A stretch of DNA of 64,000 nt from Micrococcus porci (lineage in GTDB: Bacteria; Actinomycetota; Actinomycetes; Actinomycetales; Micrococcaceae): positions 682,001-746,000 of the forward strand of contig NZ_CP083691.1 of the NCBI RefSeq assembly GCF_020097155.1, written 5' to 3'. Position numbers and translations under genes: made by a program. This document shows, one piece after another, positions 40,642-49,862 of the stretch (within the stretch, counting starts at the first letter, position 1; every line of letters starts with the position of its first letter). The notes under the pieces were generated by a model. The model saw nothing but the letters and a program-made list of their open reading frames with translations. It was not told where the DNA came from and searched no databases.

Positions 40642-43227
40642 TCAGTAAGCGGGCGCGGCCTTGTACAGGGATTCAGCGTCCTGGGCTGCGTGGACGCCGG
40701 CCTGGACGACGTCGTTCTTCATGTCCAGCACACGCAGCTGCCCCTCGATCTCAGCGACGGCTTCGATCCGGCCGAAGGCATCCCCGTGGGCCTGGGCGTA
40801 CTCGGCCAGGCCCCGCAGCTTGGGCAAGGCGTCGGCCAGGTGCGTGCCGTGGGGATCCACGATGTCCGCGCGGATCGTGCCGTCCTGGTTGGCATGGAAG
40901 AAGAGGAAGTCCGGTCGCAGCGCCTGCCACTGGCCGGCGCCGTCCTGGAACGGGATCGCCAAAGACTGCTTGGATGCCCGGGAGGGGTTGCGGTACCAGC
41001 CCCGGAAGGAGGGCTCGGCGGCTTCGGAGTCCAGTACCTGCCGCTCCCAGGTGTTCAGGTCCACAGGCATGGTGCCGTCCTCGGCGGCCATCAAATGCAG
41101 AGTGCGGGTCGGCAGAGGACGCTCGCTGCCATCAGGGAGGCGCTCCTGCTGGTCGGCCTGGGTCAACTTCGGGCGGGTCAGGGCCACACGTTCAGGCTGA
41201 CGGGCCATCTCCCGCACCCGGTCGTACACTGCCTGGCGCTCATCGGTCAGGCCGTTGATCTGCACGCGGTACTGGCTCAGCCAGTCCTGCACGAGCTTGT
41301 CGGCCTTGGCCTCCAGATCGGCGACGACCTCGGAGGTGCGGGCGAGGGAGGCGATGATGATGTCTCCTTCGCGCAGGTCGAGATCCTCTTCGTCCTCGGG
41401 GACGATGTGATCGATGTAGGCCCCGGCGATCCAGCCGGTGAGGGTGCGGGCCGCCGCGGCAGCAGCCTCCTCGATGGCCCGGTCATCGGCCAGCAGCTCC
41501 AGGCTGGTGGTGCTCAGGGTTGTGGTTCCCAGCCGTCCGGTCAGCCGCTGGGCCGACAGGGTGAGCACATCCTGGCGGGCCGCGGCGATCTGCTCGGAGT
41601 ACTGGACCCTGCATCCGTCCAGGAGCTTGCACATTGTGTGTGCGGCGGTCTTGACCGCCCCGGGCAGCAGCTCGTCGTGGGAGAGGGCGTTGGCCAGGAT
41701 GTCCAGGCGCTTGAGCGGTTTGGTGGCGCCCTGGGGGATGTTCATGGAGGGCAGGGCGTCGAACACCGCCCACACGTCTTCTCCCACCGCCGGGTTCGGT
41801 GTCAGGGTGACCGGGTCGAACAGCACCCGCCGGGCGGCCTGCTTGCCGGGGTCGGAAGTGGTGTCGTCCATGTCGGACTGTCCGCGCATCAAGGTCTGGG
41901 CGATGGCGGTGGAGGTGGTCTTGTCGAAGTGGGGCAGGAAGCAGTCGATGGAGTTGAGCACTTCGTTGCCCGGGATGCGTCGGGCCAGGGGGGTGCGGAC
42001 CATCCGGCCCAGCAGCTGGTGGACGTAGGTGGCGTCCTTGTAGGTGCGGAAGGACATCAGCACTTCCGCCCTGGGGCAGTCCCAGCCGGTGGAGATCGCC
42101 TCCATGGCCAGCAGCACCCGGATGTGCGTGGTTTCCTGCACTCGCTGTGGGGCGATGTAGTTGACGATCTGGCCGGGCAGGTGCCGGTCGGTGTGGGTGC
42201 CGAAGACGTGGGCGATGTCCTGGGGCCGTAGCTCGGGCCACTCCTGGTGGATGACATCCAGGATTCGCGAGAGGTGCTCGTCGCTGGGTTTGTCTGCGAC
42301 CTGCACGACCAGTAGCGGCACCACCGGGTTCGGTTCGCCCTGCTCGGCGGCGTAGGCGGCCCAGGCCCTGGTGGAAGCCTTCGTGCGGGCCACGGCCTCG
42401 CGCAACAGCGTGGTGTCGAAGGCGCCGGCTTCCTCGGGGATGGTGAGGACAACATCGTCCTTGAGCAGCCCGGAGGCCTGCACGAGCGCGGGATCGACCT
42501 GCACGGGGGAGAGCGCGTCCCGGTCGGTGGCATGGGCCATGGCCTGGGTAAAGCGTTCCACGGTGGCGGAGATCCCGAGCACGATCGGCATAGTCGGGGC
42601 CAGGGCGGTGCCGTTGATCAGGCGCTGGACGATGGTGGCCCGTTCCTGGTCGTTCTTCTTGGTGGTCTTCATGCCCCGGTGGGCCTCGTCCAGGATGAAG
42701 TACAGGGTTCGTCCGGGGGTGGCCACGGTGTTGGCGATGACGTCGTAGATGGTCCGCTGGGCCATATCGGGGGCAGCCATCACCGGGGTAGCAGCGTTGG
42801 TGGGGTCCTGGGCCCCGCGCACCAGGCGGGCGCCTTCACGCAGTTTCTGGGCGTTGAGGAAGTACACCTGGCCCGGGGCGAAGGTGGTCTCGGCGAAGGA
42901 GTTCTCCACGGTGCGCAGCCGACCGTCTAGCTCGGAGGATGCGGCATGGATCCGGGCGCGGGACTGATCATTCAGGTCCGGGTCGTCGGAGAACCAGAGC
43001 ACGGTGGCCCCGGGGTCGGGGGCGATGTCCTCGGTGTACTGGTCGGAACCGAAGAACAGGGCCTCGATGATGGCCGCGGCCATCACCGTCTTGCCGGCCC
43101 CGGTCGCCGCGGCCAGGGAAAACTGGGACAGGACCCCGTCGTCCTGGTAGTTCTTCCTGGCCCGATGCAGCCGGTTCAGGACCTGCTCGACAGCCTGGGC
43201 CTGGTAGTCCTTGAGGGTGTAACGCAT
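40642..43227 (-). CDS. DEAD/DEAH-box helicase-nuclease, type III-like restriction subunit (Res)
   Basis: 861 residues. Walker A is SLAAATGAGKTVMAAAIIEALF; the DEAH box is TLYFILDEAHRGMKTTKK; motif III region is PIVLGISATVERF; motif VI region is SFRTYKDATYVHQLLGRMVRTPLARR. The C-terminal part has RPDFLFFHANQDGTIRADIVDPHG followed by LRVLDMKND, which resembles a PD-(D/E)xK nuclease. It lies 5 bp after the methyltransferase gene on the same strand, so the pair is a mod-res operon. Confidence 0.88.
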   Translation of the reverse strand: MRYTLKDYQAQAVEQVLNRLHRARKNYQDDGVLSQFSLAAATGAGKTVMAAAIIEALFFGSDQYTEDIAPDPGATVLWFSDDPDLNDQSRARIHAASSELDGRLRTVENSFAETTFAPGQVYFLNAQKLREGARLVRGAQDPTNAATPVMAAPDMAQRTIYDVIANTVATPGRTLYFILDEAHRGMKTTKKNDQERATIVQRLINGTALAPTMPIVLGISATVERFTQAMAHATDRDALSPVQVDPALVQASGLLKDDVVLTIPEEAGAFDTTLLREAVARTKASTRAWAAYAAEQGEPNPVVPLLVVQVADKPSDEHLSRILDVIHQEWPELRPQDIAHVFGTHTDRHLPGQIVNYIAPQRVQETTHIRVLLAMEAISTGWDCPRAEVLMSFRTYKDATYVHQLLGRMVRTPLARRIPGNEVLNSIDCFLPHFDKTTSTAIAQTLMRGQSDMDDTTSDPGKQAARRVLFDPVTLTPNPAVGEDVWAVFDALPSMNIPQGATKPLKRLDILANALSHDELLPGAVKTAAHTMCKLLDGCRVQYSEQIAAARQDVLTLSAQRLTGRLGTTTLSTTSLELLADDRAIEEAAAAAARTLTGWIAGAYIDHIVPEDEEDLDLREGDIIIASLARTSEVVADLEAKADKLVQDWLSQYRVQINGLTDERQAVYDRVREMARQPERVALTRPKLTQADQQERLPDGSERPLPTRTLHLMAAEDGTMPVDLNTWERQVLDSEAAEPSFRGWYRNPSRASKQSLAIPFQDGAGQWQALRPDFLFFHANQDGTIRADIVDPHGTHLADALPKLRGLAEYAQAHGDAFGRIEAVAEIEGQLRVLDMKNDVVQAGVHAAQDAESLYKAAPAY

Positions 43228-43232
43228 GGGGG

Positions 43233-45374
43233 TCAGGCCCTCCGGTTGATCTGGAAGTTGTGCAGGTAGGACTCGTACAGGCGCACCGCGGTGGCGTGTT
43301 CGGGCAGCTGTCGGGCCACGGACTGGAAGGCCACCTCGGAGTCGGTCACGATGAACGCCATCCCTACCTGGGGGTCAGCCTCCAGGGCGGCCAAGAACTC
43401 GGGGGCGTGGTCCATGTCCTCGAGCACACCGTAGGCCTGAGCCACATCCCAGCCCCGTTCCGGAAGGCTAGAGATGATGCGACCGCGTGAGCCGGCCTTG
43501 AACCAGAGCATCGGCGCGACCCGGGCGAAGGCACGGTTGCGACGCACCTGCCGGGGCGCCTCATAGGTCAGGGTGAAGAACGCCGCGTTCTCCTCGAACC
43601 CGTCCGCCATGGGGAACTCGTCAGTGAACTTGTAGTTCCCCTTGATCGGGTCCCCGGCCGGGGTCTTGCCCGTGATGGCGGCAGTGATACGCGGCTTGGT
43701 GATGTAGTCGCAGATGCCCCACCGCTCCCACTCCGGGTCACCCGGTCGCAGACCCTTCTTCCGCAGGCCCTTCTGCTCTTCCGCGGAGACCTCGTTGTTC
43801 GTCACCGAGATGCACTGTCGACGGCCGCCATCCTGCCGGTTCAGGCGCATTACCGCGTGAGCAGTTGTACCTGACCCCGAGAAGAAGTCGAGTACGACAG
43901 CATCCGGCTTCCCGTGAACGAAAAATCTCACAGCATCTTCAACCGCATAGAGGCTCTTCGGGAAGGGGAACTTGCGATCGGGAAGTATTGCATTCAGAAG
44001 CGTGCTTCCATGCTCGCTCGCACTGTGGGCCGGACGATGCCAGGCAGTACCCGGCATGGCAGTCTGACCGCCTTCGGCGAACTCAACCTGAAGCGAGCCA
44101 TCTGAGTCGCGACCAGTGACGACGAGCGCCCCTTCCTCGATGGCCTTTATCTGCCCAGATTGCAAGTGGGTAAATCCACACCTCTCCGATCCTGGCGTAA
44201 ATCGGCCTATCTTCACATACCCCGCAGAGAGCGCCTTTCGGAGGCTTTCTGGGTCGCGACCCCAGGTCGATTCGCCCCCAGCCTTAGACAGAGGCCAGAT
44301 CGCGGTCGTACCAGGCGGAGGTGAGACCTCTGATCTTGGGACATCCAGGGGGAGGGAATCGCCCACCGAGTGGACGCGACCTGTCTCATTCGCGACGAAG
44401 ATGGGATAAAAAAGGTTTGGCCGAGCCGAGCGCCGCCCATTCGCCCCTTGGCGCATAAGCCCTGCCCAGCGAACCTTTTCCTTTGACCTCGCCTGTCGCA
44501 TTGTCATATCGCCAGCAACTGCGGCCGGGCGCGCCGAACCATTCATCACAAAGAAGATATATTCATCAAACCGAGAAAACTGGTCACGTCGAGAGGAGCC
44601 CTTGGGGTTGATAATCGCGCTTATCATCTGAATACGTGCCTCGGGGAAAGTCTGCTCGAGAAGCATCCCCAGCCGCAAATACTCTTTCTCGTCGATAGTG
44701 GCGATCAAGACGGAGTCATCGGGATTGAGAAGTTCGCGGGCGACCTGGAGGCGACGCTCCATGAAGGACAACCACTTCGAGTGGCGGTAGTCGTCGTCGG
44801 CCTCGACGTAGTCGTTGTTGTACTTCCAGTCCTTGGCGCCGGTGTTGTAGGGCGGGTCGATGTAGATGCAGTCCACCTTGTGGCGGTGGGTGTAGGTGAG
44901 CATCTCGAGGGCGTGGAAGTTCTCGGCGTTGATGACCGTGTGGAACGGCTTGTCCGGCCCGCCGTTCTCGACGCGGCCTGTCTCGACCAGGCCCGGGTAG
45001 ATCGGGTCCTCGAAGCGGGCGACGACCACCAGGTCCTCGAGTGCTGCTGTTGAGGTGGCCGGCTCGCGGACCTCGGGGTCGACGTCTGCTTCGGTCAGGT
45101 GGGCTTGTTTGCCGTCTGGGGTGCGTTCGAGGTCGGTGACGACCCAGTGTCGGGTGTCCCCGATGGTGAGGGTCCCGCGCGGGGGCAGCACGCGGACGGT
45201 GTCTCCGCGGCGCACGGGGCGGCCGGGCAGCTCCACAGCTTCGGGCTGGTGACGCTCAAACACAAGACCGAACTGGCTGCGCTGGGTGAGCTGGCGGAAC
45301 TCAGCTTCCAGGTCTGCGGCCAGCTGTGGGTCGGTCTTGCGGGCCTGGGCGAGCAGGTCAGTCAGTCGAGACAC
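43233..45374 (-). CDS. Type III-like DNA adenine methyltransferase (Mod)
   Basis: 713 residues. Catalytic motif IV is DCIYIDPPYNTGAKDWKYN and the SAM site (motif I) comes later in AVVLDFFSGSGTTAHAVMRLNR, the beta-type order of N6-adenine enzymes. A target-recognition region lies between (about residues 230-500; 43900-44690), and this stretch is visibly lower in GC than the ends, which suggests swapping of the recognition domain. The open frame continues upstream to 45689, but GTG 45374 (MSRLTDLLAQARKTDPQL) is the natural start. Confidence 0.88.
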   Translation of the reverse strand: MSRLTDLLAQARKTDPQLAADLEAEFRQLTQRSQFGLVFERHQPEAVELPGRPVRRGDTVRVLPPRGTLTIGDTRHWVVTDLERTPDGKQAHLTEADVDPEVREPATSTAALEDLVVVARFEDPIYPGLVETGRVENGGPDKPFHTVINAENFHALEMLTYTHRHKVDCIYIDPPYNTGAKDWKYNNDYVEADDDYRHSKWLSFMERRLQVARELLNPDDSVLIATIDEKEYLRLGMLLEQTFPEARIQMISAIINPKGSSRRDQFSRFDEYIFFVMNGSARPAAVAGDMTMRQARSKEKVRWAGLMRQGANGRRSARPNLFYPIFVANETGRVHSVGDSLPLDVPRSEVSPPPGTTAIWPLSKAGGESTWGRDPESLRKALSAGYVKIGRFTPGSERCGFTHLQSGQIKAIEEGALVVTGRDSDGSLQVEFAEGGQTAMPGTAWHRPAHSASEHGSTLLNAILPDRKFPFPKSLYAVEDAVRFFVHGKPDAVVLDFFSGSGTTAHAVMRLNRQDGGRRQCISVTNNEVSAEEQKGLRKKGLRPGDPEWERWGICDYITKPRITAAITGKTPAGDPIKGNYKFTDEFPMADGFEENAAFFTLTYEAPRQVRRNRAFARVAPMLWFKAGSRGRIISSLPERGWDVAQAYGVLEDMDHAPEFLAALEADPQVGMAFIVTDSEVAFQSVARQLPEHATAVRLYESYLHNFQINRRA

Positions 45375-45537
45375 GGGTGTTCTTTCTCTGGGCCGAGTGG
45401 CATGGGGCGCTGTCCGCGCTAATCCTGCCCATCCTAGGGACCGGGGATCTCGTGCCGAGCAGGGGCTTCCCGCGAGTTTAGGATCAGCTGCGATGCGACT
45501 TCGCATCGCGTCCTCCACTCGAGCAAGGAACTCGCCC
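45375..45537. other. Divergent promoter gap between mod and nuclease genes
   Basis: No gene. A short perfect palindrome lies at about 45491-45507 (TGCGATGCG...TCGCATCGC type), probably a terminator or regulator site. Confidence 0.4.
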
Positions 45538-46203
45538 ATGTCACGACGCTCCCTGGCTTCTCTGGCCACTGCTGCTGCTTTCGTCGTCACCGCTGTCCTC
45601 GGGGGTGCGGGCCCGGCGGCAGCCGGCACCACGTACTCAGCCCCGCTGCGCACGGCTGTGGCGTCGTTGCCGGTCGCGGCGGAGAACAATGCCGGCTATG
45701 ACCGGGCCGCCCAGTTCGGGGACTGGAAGGATGCGAACAGGGACTGCCAGAACACGCGGGCAGAGGTGTTGATCGCAGAGTCCAAGACCACCCCGAAGTT
45801 CACGACGGCCCGTAAGTGCACGGTGGCCACGGGCAAGTGGGTGAGCAGCTGGGATCTGCGTACGCACACGTCTGCTTCAACGGTGCAGATCGATCACATG
45901 GTGCCCGTGCATGAGGCGTGGGGCTCGGGAGCCCGGTACTGGACCAAGGCCAAGCGGGTGGCGTTCTACAACGACTTGGGGGATGCCCGGTCGCTGAACG
46001 CGCAGACCTCGGCGTTGAACTCGGCCAAGCAGGCCCGCGGCCCGGAGCAGTGGCTGCCGCCGAAGAACCAGTGCCAGTACATCGCTGACTGGACCGCGGT
46101 GAAGATCCGCTGGGGGTTGAAGGCTGACGCCACGGAGAAGGCGTTTCTGGTGAAGAAGGCCGCCTCCTGCGCGAACACCACCCTGAAGGTGACCCGGTAC
46201 TGA
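45538..46203 (+). CDS. Secreted HNH endonuclease (DUF1524-type)
   Basis: 221 residues. N-terminal Sec signal: MSRRSLASLATAAAFVVTAVL ending GGAGPAAAG with an AxA cleavage site. The mature part begins with SAPLRTAVASLPVAAEN and has the nuclease core: TVQIDHMVPVHEAWGSGAR (DH catalytic pair), GDARSLNAQTSALNSAKQARGPEQWLPP (N/K/P-x-W). This family is widespread as an exported nuclease in actinomycetes. ATG 45538 follows AAGGA. Confidence 0.88.
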   Translation: MSRRSLASLATAAAFVVTAVLGGAGPAAAGTTYSAPLRTAVASLPVAAENNAGYDRAAQFGDWKDANRDCQNTRAEVLIAESKTTPKFTTARKCTVATGKWVSSWDLRTHTSASTVQIDHMVPVHEAWGSGARYWTKAKRVAFYNDLGDARSLNAQTSALNSAKQARGPEQWLPPKNQCQYIADWTAVKIRWGLKADATEKAFLVKKAASCANTTLKVTRY

Positions 46204-46231
46204 GGCTGTCGGCCGCAATGGTGCCCATCCC

Positions 46232-47265
46232 CTAGATGTACTGACCGGAGACATTGGTCGAACCGGCGGAGCGTGCGGGGGTGTCACCAGCGGCGCTATG
46301 CCGAGGGGCCATCCGGGCAATGAGCGTGCTTCACCCTCGCGAGTGCTGGATACGCTATACAGCCATGGCGATCAACTGGCGGCGCGCCCAATACCTCCTG
46401 GCTGAGGACCTTACTGATTTTCCGGTGCGCTACATCGACGAATTGTTCGATGGCAACGGCATCGCCTTGGGCCCGGAGAACCCGCAGGACGTTGACACCT
46501 CGGTGAGACGCGCGCGGATGCGCCGCTACCTGACCACGCTCGACCTGGATATCAACCGGGCTGACCAGCAACGCTTCGCGGACGTCCTGGCCGAGCGCTA
46601 CCGGGAGATCGCGCTCGTGCATCAGCATGGGAACACCGGCGAGACCCAGTGGAATCTCGACCGCTGGACGACCACTCTGCAGGCCGCCGGATTTCGGGTG
46701 GACACCACGGCCCTCTCCGTGACGTGGCCTCCAGACCCGCAGATGGGGACGCTCGCGCCTGACGTGCTGGCCCACCTGAACGACCCCTCCGCGATTGAGG
46801 ATCACCTCGAACGGATCCACACCACCATCGACTCCGACCCCCGGCTGGCCGTCGCTACCGCCCGTTCCCTGATGGAATCCACCGCCAAGATCGTGCTGAC
46901 AAGCAGGGGCGAGACCTACACGGCTACCGAGTCACTCACCAAGCTCGTCTCGCGCGCCCAGACCAGTCTGGGCATGTCTCCGAAAGGCCTCGGTGGTGAG
47001 CAGCCCGAGGTCCGCCAGCTCCTGCAGTCGCTGCAGGGCATCGCCGTCCCGATCAGTACCCTGCGCAATGACACCAACGTGCATCACGGCGCTGAGGTGG
47101 TGCCACAGTGGGTGCGTCCTCGTCACGCCCGCTTGGTTGTAGGCGCAGCGCAGCTATGGTGCCAAACGGTTCTCGAGACCCTGTCCGACCCCACCGCCCC
47201 GTGGCGTGTTGTCGATGCCGCAGCACAGCGCTGACACTAAAGACGTCCCCGACCAGTACATCTAG
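46232..47265. mobile_element. Transposase-less IS481-type unit carrying an abi gene
   Basis: Ends CTAGATGTACTGACCGGAG (46232-46260) and inverted GACGTCCCCGACCAGTACATCTAG (47242-47265) face each other around a single gene. This is like a MITE or a passenger-gene transposon that could be moved by the IS481 transposase at 7480-8466. Not yet seen with the enzyme in place; inference. Confidence 0.65.
46365..47234 (+). CDS. Abi_C-domain (abortive infection) protein
   Basis: 289 residues starting MAINWRRAQYLLAEDLTDFP. The N-terminal half is helical and predicts no enzyme. The C-terminal Abi_C-type domain is LAVATARSLMESTAKIVLTSRGETYTATESLTKLVSRAQTSLGM ... LLQSLQGIAVPISTLRNDTNVHHG. Abi_C proteins associate with phage-defence loci; the mode of action is unknown. 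The gene is alone in a unit bounded by IS481-type repeats. Confidence 0.8.
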   Translation: MAINWRRAQYLLAEDLTDFPVRYIDELFDGNGIALGPENPQDVDTSVRRARMRRYLTTLDLDINRADQQRFADVLAERYREIALVHQHGNTGETQWNLDRWTTTLQAAGFRVDTTALSVTWPPDPQMGTLAPDVLAHLNDPSAIEDHLERIHTTIDSDPRLAVATARSLMESTAKIVLTSRGETYTATESLTKLVSRAQTSLGMSPKGLGGEQPEVRQLLQSLQGIAVPISTLRNDTNVHHGAEVVPQWVRPRHARLVVGAAQLWCQTVLETLSDPTAPWRVVDAAAQR

Positions 47266-47577
47266 ACCCGTCAGTGGGTGGGGTCAACGCTCGGGAAGCG
47301 CGGTGCCAGAGACCCATGGCAGGGGTCGCTGACGGTGACCCTGGTGAAGGCGCGCGGGCGTAGCAGCACGGGGACAGTCAGTGGCCGGAGTCGATCCCGT
47401 GTAGGGCGTCGTCACCCTCGGGGTTGTCGAGATGCGGCAAAGACTGCACGCGACTCGCCGTGAATCGTTCGGAGAGGGGGCGGGATCCGGTGTGTGAGGG
47501 AGCCTGGCCGGACGCCCCTGCCGTGCTGGGGCGGGGAGCAGGCTGGGGTATCGAGTCGACAACTCTAGGCTGTCACC
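47266..47577. other. Gap with a B repeat and a leaderless promoter
   Basis: It contains B repeat 47425-47476 and, just before the next gene, TAGGCT (47566-47571) 6 bp upstream of GTG 47578, a typical -10 for leaderless mRNA. Otherwise no gene. Confidence 0.5.
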
Positions 47578-47934
47578 GTGACCACTATTTTCGATCACCT
47601 CCGCGCTGATGACCGCGAGCACGTCGGGTACATCGAGATGACCGACGACGGCCTCTTCATCCCCTACGACCTCCTGCGTCGGCGGTGCGGTGAGCCCATG
47701 GAGCTGGCCGAGGCCGAAGAACTGCTTGACACCGTCGGTTTGCAGGCGTTGGGCGAGCAGTGGCTGCTTCGCACCGAGGGTGACGCATGGGTGCCCGTGG
47801 ACATCCGGGAGTTCTCACGAGAGTCCGTCACAGTGGCGCCGCGGCTCGATGACAGGGCGGTGGCCAAGGCGCTGGATCTCACCGCGACGGTGATGTTGTC
47901 GTTGCCGACGGATCGGCTCCGTTCCGCCGAATGA
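47578..47934 (+). CDS. Unknown small acidic protein
   Basis: 118 residues starting at GTG (MTTIFDHLRADDREHVGYIEM). A -10-like TAGGCT just upstream suggests leaderless transcription. Features: LRRRCGEPMELAEAEELLDTVGLQALGEQWLL and VDIREFSRESVTV. No family recognised; probably soluble. Converges with the SUMF1 gene, 18 bp apart. Confidence 0.6.
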   Translation: MTTIFDHLRADDREHVGYIEMTDDGLFIPYDLLRRRCGEPMELAEAEELLDTVGLQALGEQWLLRTEGDAWVPVDIREFSRESVTVAPRLDDRAVAKALDLTATVMLSLPTDRLRSAE

Positions 47935-47952
47935 GGCTGGGCGGTTCCCTTC

Positions 47953-48681
47953 TCAGGCGAAGATCTCCCGCAAGGGTGTCCACCCCACGGGAAGCGGCCC
48001 GCGGATGGCGGCTCGTTGCCTGTCTGCCTCATGGGACCAGCCCTGAGCTTGTCCCGGGCTGCCGACCGGACCCCGGGCAAGGCGGAGTCCCACGTCCTCC
48101 AGGACGGCGTCCGGGGCGTTGCCCCGGCGCACTGAGGCGCGCACGCTCCAGGGTTCATCCGCCCAGCCACCCCCGCGCAGACTGCGGTAGTCGCCGTAGC
48201 GGGCGGGATCGGCGTAGTCCCAGCACCATTCCCAGATGTTGCCGAGCATGTCGTGCAGACCGTACGGGTTGGCTTTCTTCATGCCGACGGGCTGGGGGCC
48301 CTCGAGGTGGTCGAGGCTGATCCAGGCGATGTCTTCAAGCGGCCCGTAGGTGGGCGAGGTCGTTCCGGCGCGGCAGGCGTACTCCCACTCGGCCTCGGTG
48401 GGCAATCGGTACCCGTCAGCGCTCGTGTTCCAGGTGACGGAGCGTCCGCCCCCAGCGCGCGTGTAGGCCGGCTGCAGCTCTTCAGCTTTGGATAGCTCGT
48501 TGCAGAGGTTGATGGTCTCGAACCATGTCAGAGGCGTGAGCGGGCGTCCGGTGCTCCGGTCGTGTAGGGGGTGCACTGCCATCTCGAAGGGCTCCAGTTC
48601 CACATCCCGTGTGGTCCTGCGGCGGGCGTCGCGCAGGGTGATTTTTCCCGAAGACAGGGTGGCCATGGAGGGCTGGTTCAT
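47953..48681 (-). CDS. SUMF1/FGE-like protein (copy 2)
   Basis: 242 residues. The FGE-sulfatase fold: WFETINLCNELS, YRLPTEAEWEYACRAGT, GLHDMLGNIWEWCWD, SLRGGGWADEPWSVRASVRR. The final ~100 codons are almost the same as in 15609-16331, also on the DNA level, while the N-terminal parts differ. No RCC1 gene is attached here. ATG 48681 (MNQPSMATLSSGKITLRD) is chosen over 48699. Enzyme activity is uncertain. Confidence 0.82.
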   Translation of the reverse strand: MNQPSMATLSSGKITLRDARRRTTRDVELEPFEMAVHPLHDRSTGRPLTPLTWFETINLCNELSKAEELQPAYTRAGGGRSVTWNTSADGYRLPTEAEWEYACRAGTTSPTYGPLEDIAWISLDHLEGPQPVGMKKANPYGLHDMLGNIWEWCWDYADPARYGDYRSLRGGGWADEPWSVRASVRRGNAPDAVLEDVGLRLARGPVGSPGQAQGWSHEADRQRAAIRGPLPVGWTPLREIFA

Positions 48682-48769
48682 GGTGTCAGCGTCGCACACG
48701 GGCTGACTGGAGAACCACGAGCTGCACCCGGACAGGGTTCAACTGTCAAGGCCTAAGTGACTCGTGGTC

Positions 48770-48967
48770 GTATGAAACATATTCGCGCGTTTGTGAAATC
48801 TTCGCTGCATCTCGACACCAACAGTCGTCGCCGTCAAGTCTCTAGAGGCGTGTCGCGGTATGAAACATATTCGTGCGTTTGTGAAATCTTCGCTGCAACT
48901 CGACAGGTGTCCATGTGTCGAGAGGCGATGAACATTTCACAGGACACGCAGTGAACTCCTCGCAGAG
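48770..48967. repeat. A-A-B repeat cluster
   Basis: A repeats at 48770-48817 and 48858-48905 (each GTATGAAACATATTCG to CTCGACA) are followed by a B repeat at 48916-48967 (TGTCGAGAGGCGATG...). The segment 48818-48905 is repeated exactly at 50461-50548 (88 bp). A 10-bp spacer separates A from B, as at 20439-20448. Confidence 0.85.
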
Positions 48968-49020
48968 CCGGATGATTAGCGGGGTCAGCGAAAAGTAGTC
49001 CTCGACCACTGGCGGGGGTG

Positions 49021-49046
49021 CCAACGTCACCGGTCAGTACAGCTCA
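49021..49046 (-). repeat. IS481-type terminal repeat next to a B repeat
   Basis: CCAACGTCACCGGTCAGTACAG matches the other inverted-orientation ends. It lies 54 bp after the end of B at 48967. The same spacing occurs at 50727-50779, so this end is a fixed part of the B-type flank. Confidence 0.65.
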
Positions 49047-49130
49047 CCCCTGTTAGCGCTTCGCTCGCATTCAGCACGTCCAGACACCTTCCAGTCCAAG
49101 GCATGCGCACAAGGGAAGACCGCTCCCCGC

Positions 49131-49700
49131 TCACCACGGCCGCCCTCGGAGGTCGATCTCCCCGGCCGGCCAGAGCTGCTCAGTTCCGCGTAACGGCATG
49201 ACCAGCAGAGGCTCCCCTTGAGTGCTCTGTGTTGGCTGCCCGCCGCGTCCGATGCTGCGTTCAGCAGCGACGATGCGCTGCCATCCGCACGAGACGTAGA
49301 AGGGCACCACGGACTCGTCGCAGCCGAGATAACCGAACTCTGCGTCGGAGTGGACGCGCATGGAATCGACCGCGGACCGCATCAGTCGCTGGCCCACGTG
49401 GTGGCCACGCCCGCTCGGGGCGACCAGCACGCCGCCCACGCCGGCGATCGTCACAGGGCGTGCCCCTACAGCGATCGACCTTCGTGCCCATCCGATGTGT
49501 CCAACTGTCTGCGCGTCCAGGGTGGCGATGACATGCATGTCATGGGGTGCATACCCGTAGGGCTGGTCGGGATCCCACTCCCCGTAGTCCTCGCGGTATT
49601 CAGCAGCGAAGAGGCGGTTCAGGTCATCAAGCTGCCCGGGCGTCAGGTCGGTGTGCCACGTCAGCTCGATCTTGAGCGAGGAGGAAGGAACCAGATCCAT
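49131..49700 (-). CDS. GNAT-family N-acetyltransferase (copy 2)
   Basis: 189 residues starting MDLVPSSSLKIELTWHTD. CoA loop: GVLVAPSGRGHHVGQRLMRSAV; then FYVSCGWQRIVAAERSIGR. Nearly the same as 19611-20180 from end to end, including the 3' flank (GGGAAGACCGCTCCCC). It is inside cassette-like unit 2. The substrate is unknown; AAC(2')/NodA-like fold. Confidence 0.83.
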   Translation of the reverse strand: MDLVPSSSLKIELTWHTDLTPGQLDDLNRLFAAEYREDYGEWDPDQPYGYAPHDMHVIATLDAQTVGHIGWARRSIAVGARPVTIAGVGGVLVAPSGRGHHVGQRLMRSAVDSMRVHSDAEFGYLGCDESVVPFYVSCGWQRIVAAERSIGRGGQPTQSTQGEPLLVMPLRGTEQLWPAGEIDLRGRPW

Positions 49701-49862
49701 GCGCCGATTCTGGCAGGCGCGTTCGACCCGCGGCTCCCAAATGTCGCGGGGTGAGGATCCGCCTTGGTGCCGAGATACAGCGGAGACCGCACAGGCATGC
49801 GCTCTTTCCGGCGCAGCTGCTCCGACCCCCGCCCCACTGTGCCCAGTGACCGGGGCCTCCGA
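49701..49862. other. Gap with a degenerate B-like repeat
   Basis: The run TGCCGAGATACAGCGGAG at 49768 is B-like but degenerate. No gene. Confidence 0.4.

Larger units (their letters stand above)
47425..48817. mobile_element. Cassette-like unit 1 bounded by B (left) and A (right) repeats
   Basis: The left end begins TGTCGAGATGCGGCAAAG at 47425 and the right end closes with GCTGCATCTCGACA at 48817, both within a shared inverted terminal sequence TGTCGAGATGCAGCGAAG. Inside are an unknown gene and a SUMF1-like gene; there is no transposase. The role of these repeats as ends is inferred from arrangement. Confidence 0.5.

Noticed and set aside
45375..45689. N-terminal extension of the methyltransferase up to 45689
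   Set aside because: The extra residues look like the antisense of the divergent promoter, and the natural start motif is at 45374.
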